64,000 nucleotides of DNA. Source: Clostridia bacterium (GTDB lineage: Bacteria; Bacillota; Clostridia; Lachnospirales; Lachnospiraceae). Shown here piece after piece: positions 8,675 to 16,575 of this stretch. Where the stretch lies: contig CAJTFD010000010.1 in assembly GCA_910575625.1 (NCBI GenBank), positions 1 to 64,000 on the forward strand. The letters are read 5' to 3'. Position 1 is the stretch's first letter, and the number at the start of each line of letters is the position of its first letter. The translations under genes and the position numbers were made by a program. The notes under the pieces were generated by a model. It saw nothing but the letters and a program-made list of their open reading frames with translations. It did no database searches and was not told the DNA's origin.

Positions 8675-8961
8675 TATACAATATCATATCAGTATGAAAA
8701 CGGGAAGAAAACGATGAAGCTGACATCACCCAAAACAGAAAATTCTGTGAGGAAAATCCCATTTTTCGGTGAAACAAGAGAAATCCTTGAAAGGCAGTTT
8801 GAGAAGGTCAAGAGAAAGCGTGTGGATTTAGGGGAACGCTGGAGACAGCCGGAGGGATCCCTAAGAAATTTGAGAGAGTCCATCCACATGCATTAAGACA
8901 CACGTTTGCTACCCGATGCTTTGAAAAATGCATAGAAATTTGTCGAAATAAGGCGAATTGA
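8675..8961 (+). pseudogene. Tyrosine recombinase (integrase) C-terminal remnant
   Basis: Immediately after the repeat, the frame reads ISYQYENGKKTMKLTSPKTENSVRKIPFFGE, typical of the catalytic domain of phage/ICE tyrosine integrases. A deletion and frameshift around 8860 leads to KFERVHPHALRHTFATRCFEKC, which holds the HxLR motif. The N-terminal domain, the catalytic Tyr region and part of the core are missing. It was probably the integrase of a former element. Confidence 0.75.
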
Positions 8962-8973
8962 GATAAAGATGAG

Positions 8974-9016
8974 AACCCCTGTAGATGGTGTGTGAATGCC
9001 ATTTGCAGGGGTTTTT
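8974..9016 (+). terminator. Strong rho-independent terminator
   Basis: Long stem AACCCCTGTAGATGG / CCATTTGCAGGGGTT with a T run, just after the integrase remnant. Confidence 0.8.
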
Positions 9017-9048
9017 GATATTATGTATTAGATTTTCATTTGGGATTG

Positions 9049-9627
9049 ATGAGCTTGTTAAAGGAAAGGCAGCTTTCTGTTTATCAGTGTGCTAAGGAAA
9101 TCCATGTACCATATACTACATTGTCAGATATTGTGAAAGGAAAAACCAGGATTGAAAAATGTACAGTAGAAACGATATATAAATTAGCGAGGACGCTTCA
9201 TGTGACAATGGAAGAACTTTTAACAGATTTTTTTAATGAAGATGAAAATGCGCCAAATTTAAGAGATTTTGAAATATATAAAAGTGATATCTGTCATTTA
9301 GTGAAAGATAAAGGGGATATAGACTTTATCATTGATATTTTAAAAGAAAATCAAATAAGGACTTATTGGGAACGGCAATGGTATCGGGAAAGTTTTTATC
9401 TTTTGGCTATGGTAGCTTACTTAAGCAGGGAAAATGAACTTCCATTGTGTAATGAGTATGAAGACATAAGGAACTGTAAGCTGTCGGAGCCGTTATATTC
9501 AAAGGATATCATTCTTGCTACAAAACTGGATGATCCCCTTGATAAGAAAGAACAATGTCTGAAAGAAGCGATCCCTGAATTTCTGAGATTTAATATTATA
9601 GAAAGCGAGATAAGGAATGTCTGTTGA
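9049..9627 (+). CDS. Cro/C1-type HTH protein, possible antitoxin
   Basis: About 192 residues. An N-terminal Xre helix-turn-helix (LLKERQLSVYQCAKEIHVPYTTLSDIVKGKTRIEKCTVETIYKLARTL) precedes an unassigned helical region. ATG 9049 is used; TTG 9040 is in frame too, and neither has a strong ribosome site. It overlaps by a few bases the start of a DUF6036-like nucleotidyltransferase gene. HTH plus nucleotidyltransferase pairs of this form are often antitoxin/toxin (AbiE-like) modules, so this is probably the surviving antitoxin half. That role is inferred from the neighbour. Confidence 0.7.
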   Translation: MSLLKERQLSVYQCAKEIHVPYTTLSDIVKGKTRIEKCTVETIYKLARTLHVTMEELLTDFFNEDENAPNLRDFEIYKSDICHLVKDKGDIDFIIDILKENQIRTYWERQWYRESFYLLAMVAYLSRENELPLCNEYEDIRNCKLSEPLYSKDIILATKLDDPLDKKEQCLKEAIPEFLRFNIIESEIRNVC

Positions 9628-9820
9628 GAAAGGTTTTACCAAAGAAAATCTGGACTATTATTTGAAAGAATTGGCAAAAGAGTTTCGAAAGAGAAATGGA
9701 AAAAATACGCCTGCTGAGATCGTGTTAGTTGGAGGTGCGGCAATTCTTGCCAATTAAGGGTTTCGTGAAATGACCTATGATATAGATGCGGTCATAACAG
9801 CATCATCGGCCATGAAGGAG
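9617..9820 (+). pseudogene. DUF6036/AbiEii-like nucleotidyltransferase, truncated with a stop codon
   Basis: ATG 9617 overlaps the HTH gene. The frame reads FTKENLDYYLKELAKEFRKRNG, then AEIVLVGGAAILAN, the GG motif of nucleotidyltransferases, then TAA at 9755 where a Tyr codon is expected. It continues in frame as GFREMTYDIDAVITASSAMKE (the DxD-type acid motif). After that the sequence switches abruptly to an unrelated sigma-like gene. Most of the protein is missing, so the toxin should be dead. Confidence 0.7.
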
Positions 9821-10159
9821 ATGTACAACTATGATCGCCGGGTCCGCTGCCACAAAGCGTTTTATTCTCTGGACGCTTTTGAATGGACGGAGAAGTACGC
9901 ACTGGAACACAGCCCGTCAGCGGAAGAAATTATCCTGATGAAAGAGGAACAGGCCACCCATGAAAAGCTGCTTGCCATGCTGGACGAGGCGTTTTCCGTT
10001 ATCATTCCCATGCAGGCAAGGCGTATCCATGCCCGCTACATACTTGGCAAAAAACTGATTGAGATTGCCGCAGAGGAAGGCGTGAGCGTATCGGTGGTAC
10101 AGCAGGCTGTTAAGAGCGGATCAAAGCGAATGCGGAACTATTTTGAGAAAAAGAAGTAG
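9821..10159 (+). CDS. Sigma-factor-like HTH protein of conjugative-element type, possibly 5'-truncated
   Basis: MYNYDRRVRCHKAFYSLDAFEWTEKYALE... followed by an HTH-like C-terminus (ARYILGKKLIEIAAEEGVSVSVVQQAVKSGSKRMRNYF) resembles small sigma-70 region-4-like proteins carried by Firmicutes conjugative elements. It is joined in frame, with no proper ribosome site, to the truncated nucleotidyltransferase; the only upstream AAGGAG touches the ATG. It may be translated only as a chimera or poorly. Confidence 0.55.
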   Translation: MYNYDRRVRCHKAFYSLDAFEWTEKYALEHSPSAEEIILMKEEQATHEKLLAMLDEAFSVIIPMQARRIHARYILGKKLIEIAAEEGVSVSVVQQAVKSGSKRMRNYFEKKK

Positions 10160-10164
10160 AGGGA

Positions 10165-10660
10165 ATGAGGCAAATGAACTTTACCAAAAGCGAACTGGAA
10201 ACGCTCTGCCAGTATGCCGCGCCAACGAAGGAAGAAACCCTTGCCGGGCCAAAAGAGATTGTGCTGGTTCTGGAAAAGAAAGACGATTCATTGTCAAAAG
10301 TGATTGCCTGGAATACCATACGGAAGCTGGAAAAACTGGCGGAGCCGGAGTGCAGCCGGTTTATTGCGGATAACCGGGCCGCCTTTATTGAAAAGCGGGA
10401 TCATTCCTATCCGCCAGAGGCTTGCCGACGCCAAAGCCGGGAAAGGAGAGCCGGTTCTGCAGGGGCATGACCTGGCAGGCATGGAACGGTTCCTGCCGGA
10501 AACAAGGCATATGGTAACGGTGGATATTCTGAACGGTGACAGACAACAGGATCAAATCACAGTGAAAAACCAGCAGGAAAAAGTAAAGACGGAAATCCGC
10601 CAGTTGGAGAACCGCCATATGACTGCAGCTCATTTGTGGTGGATTGAAAAGCAGTTATAG
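10165..10660 (+). pseudogene. Frameshifted conjugative-element ORF(s) of unknown function
   Basis: The first part (MNFTKSELETLCQYAAPTKEETLAG...ECSRFIADNRAAF) resembles small transposon-associated proteins. From about 10400 the meaningful frame is another one (QRLADAKAGKGEPVLQGHDLAGMERFLPETRHMVTVDILNGD), which looks like the end of a larger accessory protein. No family can be named with confidence. At least one frameshift or junction lies near 10400. Confidence 0.45.
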
Positions 10661-11011
10661 GAAAGGAGTCAAAAAAGCCTTATAACCGCCGAAAATGAGG
10701 AACAACAGCCGATAGGCATATGGGGACAGCGGCATCTGGACTATCTGAAGCAGTACCGCAGGGCTACATACACCGATCTTCTCACAAGCGGCAGGCTGAA
10801 CGCTTACCTTGCCGACATCGACAAGCAGGCTCAGGAACGCTTTGAAAGGCTCATAGAGGGTATGAAACAGGCACAGGGCATAACGGAACGCTTAAAGGAA
10901 GAAAACGCCTTAGAATGGACAGGGCGGCTAGGTAACATAAGGGCTTGTGCGAGGGAGATTGTGAACGAGGAGCTTATTTTTCTAAGTGAAAACAGCAGAT
11001 TTGGGATTTGA
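10661..11011 (+). pseudogene. TnpV-like transposon protein, start lost
   Basis: After a GAAAGGAG site the frame reads KKSL...EEQQPIGIWGQRHLDYLKQYRRATYTDLLTSGRLNAYLADIDKQAQERFERLIEGMKQAQGITERLKEENALEWTGRLGNIRACAREIVNEELIF, which I recognise as TnpV of clostridial mobilisable elements. The ATG expected before the KKSL codons is absent and roughly 20 residues appear deleted after SL. It is probably not translated. Confidence 0.7.
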
Positions 11012-11035
11012 CTTTTGATAAAAATATGTTATAAT
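11008..11035 (+). promoter_or_regulatory. Consensus sigma-A promoter for the MATE gene
   Basis: TTGACT (11008-11013), a 16-base spacer and TATAAT (11030-11035). Transcription would start near 11042, opening a roughly 135-base leader before the MATE start codon. Confidence 0.75.
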
Positions 11036-11039
11036 AAAT

Positions 11040-11157
11040 ATGCTTGTCAGAGGACTTGCAATCAAATAAGATTGTTGAAGTGGGATAAGACCTATTGGGC
11101 TTTATCCCACTTTTTGTTTATTTAGATGGGATGAAGCATAAACGTGCTTTGTCCCAT
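11040..11157 (+). promoter_or_regulatory. Attenuator-like leader with terminator and competing hairpin
   Basis: First hairpin: AAGTGGGATAA / TTATCCCACTT (11078-11088 with 11102-11112) ending in TTTTT, a full terminator. Second hairpin: ATGGGATGAAGCA / TGCTTTGTCCCAT (11126-11157) with two G-U pairs, not followed by T residues. The 3' arm of the first (TTATCCCA) can pair with the 5' arm of the second (TGGGATGA), so the structures can exclude one another as in antibiotic-inducible attenuators. A nine-codon reading MLVRGLAIK starts at 11040, but that is about where transcription begins, so it may not be translated. Confidence 0.65.
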
Positions 11158-11177
11158 TTCCTGTATGGAGGTATTTT

Positions 11178-12488
11178 ATGAATGCAAAAGTAAAATCTTT
11201 ATGCGGTTACATTTTCCCTGCTATGGGAGGCTTATTTGTAACCTATCTTTACAATGTTGTTGATGGGATTTTTGTCGGTCAAGGTGTTGGTTCGGCGGCT
11301 TTAGGTGCAGTAAATATTGCAGTGCCGTTTATCACTTTTGTTGTAGCCATTGCCGCTATGTTTCCAATGGGTGGTGCAACTGTAGTTGCAATACGAATGG
11401 GGAGAGAGGATAAAAAGGGGGCAGATCAAGCGTTTATGACAGCAATTACATTAACACTTGCTATGTCTGTTTTATTAATGATTGTTGGTATGGTGTTCTC
11501 ACAACAAATTGTGGATATAAGTGGAGCAAGCAAGTTACGTGATGAAATGAGAAAAATGGCGGCGGACTATCTGCTTTATTATTCAGCATTTTCTATTCCG
11601 ATGCTCATGAGTACCTGTCTATCTGTATTTGTGAGGAATGACGGTTCTCCGACTCTCTCTTTCATTGGGATGTGTGTTGGTGCGATTGCAAACATATTTT
11701 TAGATTGGCTTTTTATTTTCCCGTTTGGAATGGGAATAATTGGTGCAGCAGTTGCATCGGGATTAGGACAGGTATTTTCTGTACTTGTTCTGCTGTCACA
11801 TTTTTGGAACAAAAAAGGACGCTTGAAACTGAATTTAATAAAATTGGAGATAACACTTGTTAAGAAAATTTGTAAGCGTGGTGTTCCTGAAGCAATTTCA
11901 CAACTTACAACTCCCGTAACGGCATTATGCTACAACATTATGTTAGCAAGCCTTGTTGGAGATATTGGCGTATCAACTTTCAGTGTATTGAGTTTTATTT
12001 ATTCCCTTGCGAATGCAATTCTTTCGGGTGTTGCACAAGGCTTACAGCCGCTTTGGGGGAACAGCTATGGTAAAAAGGATACTGGAGAAATAAATTGGCT
12101 TTTCCGTTGTGGGATTATCATCAACTTAGTTTTGTCTGCCCTAATTTACAGTGTGTTGTTTTTCTTTGATAAACCTGTTATCTGTATTTTCAACAGCGAC
12201 ACAGAACTTGTGCAGACTGCATCTAAAGCATTGCCTTTGTTCAGTTTGTCATTTATTCCAATGGCGTTAAACATTATTTATACATCGTTTCTTTATTCGA
12301 CAAAAAGAACAAAGCAATCAAATGTTATTGCAGTAAGTAGGGGGATTATTATAAAAGCGATGGCAATATGCAGTATTCCAATGCTATTTGGAAAAGAAAT
12401 GATCTGGGTTGCTCCATTTATAGCTGAAACAATAACTCTTATAATTGCAATTACAATTACCAAACATACAAAATTGTTTTTTCAATAG
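11178..12488 (+). CDS. MATE-family multidrug efflux pump
   Basis: 436 residues with about 12 membrane spans, ATG after GGAGGTATTTT. The N-terminus has the family pattern (GGLFVTYLYNVVDGIFVGQGVGSAALGAVNIAVPF) with the second half repeating it (GVPEAISQLTTPVTALCYNIML). MATE pumps export cationic drugs or metabolites using Na+ or H+. The gene is AT-richer than its surroundings, lies between ICE debris and a terminator, and has an attenuator-like leader, suggesting imported inducible resistance cargo. The substrate is unknown. Confidence 0.9.
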   Translation: MNAKVKSLCGYIFPAMGGLFVTYLYNVVDGIFVGQGVGSAALGAVNIAVPFITFVVAIAAMFPMGGATVVAIRMGREDKKGADQAFMTAITLTLAMSVLLMIVGMVFSQQIVDISGASKLRDEMRKMAADYLLYYSAFSIPMLMSTCLSVFVRNDGSPTLSFIGMCVGAIANIFLDWLFIFPFGMGIIGAAVASGLGQVFSVLVLLSHFWNKKGRLKLNLIKLEITLVKKICKRGVPEAISQLTTPVTALCYNIMLASLVGDIGVSTFSVLSFIYSLANAILSGVAQGLQPLWGNSYGKKDTGEINWLFRCGIIINLVLSALIYSVLFFFDKPVICIFNSDTELVQTASKALPLFSLSFIPMALNIIYTSFLYSTKRTKQSNVIAVSRGIIIKAMAICSIPMLFGKEMIWVAPFIAETITLIIAITITKHTKLFFQ

Positions 12489-12529
12489 TTTATCGGGTTT
12501 ATTCTTTTATACAGAATAGTAAGGACAGG

Positions 12530-12561
12530 CCCACCGAATAAAAAAACGATGTATCGGTGGG
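12530..12561 (+). other. Inverted repeat after the MATE gene
   Basis: CCCACCGA / TCGGTGGG (12530-12537 with 12554-12561). There is no T run. It may help stabilise the 3' end of the MATE transcript. Confidence 0.4.
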
Positions 12562-12583
12562 TTGATTCTCTATACTTTAAACA

Positions 12584-12623
12584 CCCTCCGACTTCGCTTT
12601 TTGAAGTTTGGAGGGATTTTTTT
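12584..12623 (+). terminator. Rho-independent terminator of the MATE gene
   Basis: CCCTCCGACTTC / GAAGTTTGGAGGG stem followed by seven T residues. Confidence 0.8.
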
Positions 12624-12950
12624 ATGTCCTTTTTTCGGGCAGTTATCCATCTGCTCACGCAACGCAGAGTTTATCCATACATAGCATATTGGGGATTGGC
12701 AGGAAGCCAGTTAAAAAATCCCTGCCCATGCAACGCTACTTCTCACCATGAAACCAGAAGTAAAATCTCCACTTAACAGAATATGTATTTCCTATGACCG
12801 TAGAGGTCACAAAGCTTTTGCGGTTTTTCTTTTGTCGTTTTTTATCAGATCATGCCACAGGGCGTTATGCGGTATTCATTGCCGTTCGCCCCCTCTCCAT
12901 CTGGATCAGTTTTACGGCTGTTAAACAGCAATCTGGATTGTCAACACTTT
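12624..12950. other. No gene seen
   Basis: Short unrelated frames only. No domain, repeat or convincing ribosome site was found between the MATE terminator and the IS remnant. Confidence 0.5.
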
Positions 12951-12951
12951 T

Positions 12952-13246
12952 CTAGGATCTTTTTGTGGTCTGAACTGTGCGGTTGTGTAGTCCGATACCA
13001 GACCCTTCTGCCTCATGATCCTCCCTATCCTGCGTCTGGATACCTGCTCCCCTTTTTCTCCAGTTCTTTTTTGATCTTACGTGCCCCATAATTGTTCCGG
13101 CTGGCCTTGAAGATATCCGTGATATCGGATACCAGGGCAGACTCATCCCGTTTTTGTCTTGCCTCATAATAATAGGTACTCCTATTCACTTGTAGGACGC
13201 GGCACATTGCTGATACAGGGTATCTGTAGGCGTTTGCCCTGATCAC
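12952..13246 (-). pseudogene. IS3 OrfB N-terminal fragment
   Basis: Reads IRANAYRYPVSAMCRVLQVNRSTYYYEARQKRDES, then FKASRNNYGARKIKKELEKKG. A one-base loss near 13050 shifts to VSRRRIGRIMRQKGLVSDYTTAQFRPQKD. This is the HTH_21 region of an IS3-family transposase; the catalytic domain is absent. Confidence 0.75.
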
Positions 13247-13248
13247 AG

Positions 13249-13545
13249 CTACCCGCGTCCTAAGATCAGCGCCGCTTGTTTTAAAATATCGTTCTCCATC
13301 TTGAGCTGCTGCAGTTCCTTACGGAGCTTTATCAGTTCTTCCTGCTCTGGCGTACGGTTGTCTTTTTCATGGAAAGAACCGGAATTATCAGCTTGTCTTA
13401 CCCATTTATCAAACAATGAATGTGCAATATCATATTCACGCCAGATATCACACTTGCGTTTTCCAGAACGATACAGGTCAACTAACTGCTGTTTGAACTC
13501 ATCCGTATATCTATGGGGTTTCCTTCTTTGCTTTTGTTCGGTCAT
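13249..13545 (-). CDS. IS3-family transposase OrfA
   Basis: 98 residues with a Tnp HTH_8 domain (RRKPHRYTDEFKQQLVDLYRSGKRKCDIWREYDIAHSLFDKWVRQ) and a C-terminal coiled coil (EELIKLRKELQQLKMENDILKQAALIL). OrfA binds the terminal repeats and normally joins OrfB by frameshifting; its partner here is broken. Confidence 0.9.
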   Translation of the reverse strand: MTEQKQRRKPHRYTDEFKQQLVDLYRSGKRKCDIWREYDIAHSLFDKWVRQADNSGSFHEKDNRTPEQEELIKLRKELQQLKMENDILKQAALILGRG

Positions 13546-13680
13546 ATCATCTACTCCTTCTTTATTAGTCTTATATTATACGACCTTAAAAAATCTGTCC
13601 AATTTATTATAGCCTATCCAAAATAAGATGAAAGCTAAAGATATGTAGCGGCGGCAAAGAGAAATATCTCTTGGATATCT

Positions 13681-13914
13681 TACCGAGGAAAAGTTTTACC
13701 CGTTCAGCAATCAGACACTTATTTTACAGACCCCTACAAGCAATACCCTGTTACGATATACGGTCAGAGGGTTATCCTCACAAATGGGGAGCTTGCCGAA
13801 GCCCTGTCCTCTCTGCCGGAGAAAAAGAGAGAAATCATCTACCTTTACTTTTTTGGGCGTTATACACAACAGGAGATCGGGGAACTATACGGACGCTGCC
13901 GAAGTACGGCGTGA
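13681..13914 (+). pseudogene. Sigma-70-like factor remnant (second copy type)
   Basis: In one frame: SDTYFTDPYKQYPVTIYGQRVILTNGELAEALSSLPEKKREIIYLYFFGRYTQQEIGELYGRCRSTA then TGA. This is region 4 of a conjugative-element sigma factor, different from the split factor at 8120/32881. The start is missing and the final helix is cut by the stop at 13912. Confidence 0.65.
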
Positions 13915-14233
13915 GCGGATCCGGCTTGCCTCTCTTGAAAGCGGACATGTCAACAAAGACACAGATGTTTGGCAGTTTTCGCCTTTTTGGTGGTGTGGGG
14001 AATGAAAGGAAAATGAAGAAATTTTTCAAAATCCCCGCCTATTTGGGTTTGTGTGGTGTTGTAAGGAATAAGGGGAGATTTCAACAGATCAACGTCCATT
14101 TTGTATTTTACGGGTTTGTAGGTATTAGGGGAGAAGTGTTTCCGCAGTTTCTTAGGATTATACCGAAAAGTATCTTATTGGAGGATCGGGCATTGCGGAT
14201 AAGGAGCCGTAATGTTTCCACAAGCGCCTTTCG
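13915..14233. other. Decayed sequence without a supported gene
   Basis: Frames here are short or lack recognisable features. It lies between the sigma remnant and the MerR gene and may be element debris. Confidence 0.45.
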
Positions 14234-15055
14234 CTATATTTTCTCTATGGGAATTTCAATCTGGACAACGGCGTCCTCCGTCCGGTCGATCACATTTTCA
14301 TTGATGATGGTCTCATAGGAGAACCCGGATAATGCGAATCCTGTTTCACTGGCAAGATCAAAGATTTTCTGGTAGCATGCGACCGCGTTTTCGGGGGACT
14401 CCTGATAGAACGCTCTTATATATCTTCCGGCGGGCTGTATATGCAGCCCCTTTTTCTTTATGGGAAAAGGGATCTCGATAAAAAGTCTGGAATAATCTTC
14501 ATAATTTCCTCCGCGCAGACTTTCCACAGCGATCATGGTCCCATAAGAGGCGTCATGCAGCCGGCGGAGCTGATATTTCTTTGTTTCATCAATGATCATT
14601 TCCACCAGTTTGTCAAACGGGGTGTCTTTCTCAATATCTACCGTGACCAGGCAGCGTTCTTTTTTTTCGATCAGGCTGATCTGGGATAAATCCATGGTCT
14701 GCAGTGTCTGCATATTCTGGCAGTGGAAGGACATGGTTTTCCTGACTGCTTTCAGATGTGCGATCTCACGGTCCAGATCTTCTATTTTTTCCCGCAGGAG
14801 CTGTTCCATACTAGCAGCGGAACGGTTTTGCATAAATATCCGTATTTCCTCCGTCGAGACATTTAATTCCCGCAAAAGCAGGATGGTCTCCAATATGGAG
14901 CTCTGGTGATAACTATAATACCGGTATCCATTTTCGGGATCGATCGCCGCCGGGTGGAAGAGCCCGATCTCATCATACCACATCAGGGTCTTTTTGTTGA
15001 TGCCATGCAATGCCGCAAATTGGCCGATAGTAAGCAGCTTGCTCATTTTATCCAT
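14234..15055 (-). CDS. MerR-family regulator with BmrR/GyrI-like effector domain
   Basis: 273 residues, ATG at 15055 after AGGAGG. N-terminal MerR DNA-binding domain (TIGQFAALHGINKKTLMWYDEIGLFHPAAIDPENGYRYYSYHQSSILETILLLRELNVSTEEIR), coiled-coil dimer helix (about 80-110), then a GyrI-like ligand domain of the type that senses drugs in BmrR. It is divergent from a MATE gene, and the shared intergenic region holds a 19-base-spacer promoter with a dyad, so it almost certainly activates that pump when ligand binds. The last residues are EIPIEKI. Confidence 0.88.
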   Translation of the reverse strand: MDKMSKLLTIGQFAALHGINKKTLMWYDEIGLFHPAAIDPENGYRYYSYHQSSILETILLLRELNVSTEEIRIFMQNRSAASMEQLLREKIEDLDREIAHLKAVRKTMSFHCQNMQTLQTMDLSQISLIEKKERCLVTVDIEKDTPFDKLVEMIIDETKKYQLRRLHDASYGTMIAVESLRGGNYEDYSRLFIEIPFPIKKKGLHIQPAGRYIRAFYQESPENAVACYQKIFDLASETGFALSGFSYETIINENVIDRTEDAVVQIEIPIEKI

Positions 15056-15070
15056 TTTTTGTTCCTCCTA

Positions 15071-15101
15071 TTGACCGTACAGTTACTGTATGGATTATTA
15101 T
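15071..15101 (+). promoter_or_regulatory. MerR-type promoter and operator for the MATE gene
   Basis: TTGACC (15071-15076) and TATTAT (15096-15101) are separated by 19 bases, the over-long spacing that MerR proteins correct. The spacer and -35 carry the dyad CC-TACAGT-ACTGTA-GG (15075-15093). It reads towards the MATE gene at 15145. Confidence 0.75.
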
Positions 15102-15144
15102 AGGGCATATATCAAGGAAAAGCAAGAAGATCAGGAGGGATCTT

Positions 15145-16476
15145 ATGGAGCACCAAAATGCTTACAGCAAGCCGGTCACATTGTCAAATATCATGAAGTT
15201 TGCCGTCCCGACCATCGCCATGTCAGTCTTTATGGCATTTTATACGATGGTGGACGGCCTGTTTGTATCGAAGCTGATCGGAACGGGCGCATTGTCTGCG
15301 ATCAACCTGACAGCTCCGGTCATCCAGCTGGTGACGGCGGTTTCAACGATGCTGGCAACTGGCGGCAGCGCGGTTGTCATGAAAAAGATGGGAGAGCAAA
15401 AGACCAGGGAAGCCAGGGAGGATTTTACTTTCCTGATCCTGGTGAATATTCTGGCAGGAGCTGCTATGTGTGTGCTGGGATATGCTCTGATGGGATCCGT
15501 TTTCAGCAGGATGGGGCTTTCGGCAGAGGTCATGGATTATTGTATTTCCTATCTCAGCCGTTATCTGTTGTTTGCAGTTCCCATTCTGCTGATGAATAAT
15601 TTTACCCTCTATATGATCGCGGCTGAAAAAGCAGATCTTTCCCTGATCTGTTCCGTGGCGGGCGGGGTATTGAATATGATCCTTGATTATGTTTTTATCG
15701 CCCTTTTTGATATGGGGATTGGCGGCGCGGCCCTGGCGACGGGGCTAGGATATTCGGTAACGGCAGTCGCAGGGCTGTTCGTGTTCGCACGGAAAAAAAG
15801 CCTGCTCCATTTTACGAAGCCTGCCTTCCGGTTCCGGATGCTTGCAAATGCAGCCGCCAATGGATGCTCGGAAATGGCGACTGCCCTTGTTAGCGGGATG
15901 ATCACGATGATGTTTAACTGGACGATGCTGCATTACGTCGGAGAGGACGGCGTTGCGGCTGTGACGATCATCATGTATGTGCTGACTTTCGCAAGTTCCC
16001 TCTATTCCGGCTATTCCTACGGTGTAGCGCCTATGATCAGTTACTATTATGGAAAGAAAGATCATGAAAAGTTAAATAAGCTCGTTTCCTTTAGCCTGAG
16101 AATGATCGCGGTTATTTCTATTGTGACATCGTCGGTATCTTTTGCGGTAACAAAGCCGCTGGTATCCATATTTACTAGCCCAGATCATCCTGTGTACGGA
16201 CTGGCGGTGACCGGGAACCGGATCTGTGTCACGGCGCTTCTTTTTATCGGCTTTAATATTTTTGCCAGCGGGCTGTTCACGGCTTTGTCCAATGGGGGTG
16301 TTTCTGCCGTCCTTGCTTTTTCGCGCTCTTTTGTATTTATGATGATCGCCATGCTCATATTACCTGCGTTGCTGGGGGTAAACGGCATCTGGCTGGCCAC
16401 ACCGGCAGCGGAGCTTATGGCGGTTGCCCTGTCTGCTTTCATGTTTTTAAAATATCGAAAGCGGTATCAATATTAA
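15145..16476 (+). CDS. MATE-family multidrug efflux pump, MerR-controlled
   Basis: 443 residues, ATG after CAGGAGGGATCTT. Twelve membrane spans; the family start MKFAVPTIAMSVFMAFYTMVDGLFVSKLIGTGALSAINLTAPVIQL is clear. It is divergent from the MerR gene and only distantly similar to the MATE at 11178, with higher GC. The BmrR-like regulator suggests that it exports the ligand the regulator senses. Confidence 0.9.
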   Translation: MEHQNAYSKPVTLSNIMKFAVPTIAMSVFMAFYTMVDGLFVSKLIGTGALSAINLTAPVIQLVTAVSTMLATGGSAVVMKKMGEQKTREAREDFTFLILVNILAGAAMCVLGYALMGSVFSRMGLSAEVMDYCISYLSRYLLFAVPILLMNNFTLYMIAAEKADLSLICSVAGGVLNMILDYVFIALFDMGIGGAALATGLGYSVTAVAGLFVFARKKSLLHFTKPAFRFRMLANAAANGCSEMATALVSGMITMMFNWTMLHYVGEDGVAAVTIIMYVLTFASSLYSGYSYGVAPMISYYYGKKDHEKLNKLVSFSLRMIAVISIVTSSVSFAVTKPLVSIFTSPDHPVYGLAVTGNRICVTALLFIGFNIFASGLFTALSNGGVSAVLAFSRSFVFMMIAMLILPALLGVNGIWLATPAAELMAVALSAFMFLKYRKRYQY

Positions 16477-16575
16477 ACTGTGATCATTCCGGGACTGCCT
16501 TGACAACTTTATGAGCGGAATACCGCTTGATAAATTGACCAGCTTATCAACATTATTGTACGAGGAGGATTAGTG

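Larger units (their letters stand above)
12940..13602 (-). mobile_element. IS3-family remnant, minus strand
   Basis: Carries an intact orfA and a truncated, frameshifted orfB. The left terminus (reading minus) is near 13602 with TTGGACAG...AAGGTCG, similar to the terminus of the element at 1-849. The catalytic rve core and right end are missing, so it cannot move by itself. Confidence 0.75.

Noticed and set aside
11040-11069. Nine-codon leader peptide MLVRGLAIK in the MATE leader
   Set aside because: Its ATG is at the expected transcription start with no ribosome site; not listed as a gene, though it stays possible if transcription begins earlier.
12652-12780. Possible element-end sequence after the MATE terminator
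   Set aside because: Only short frames and no recognisable repeat; described as empty instead.
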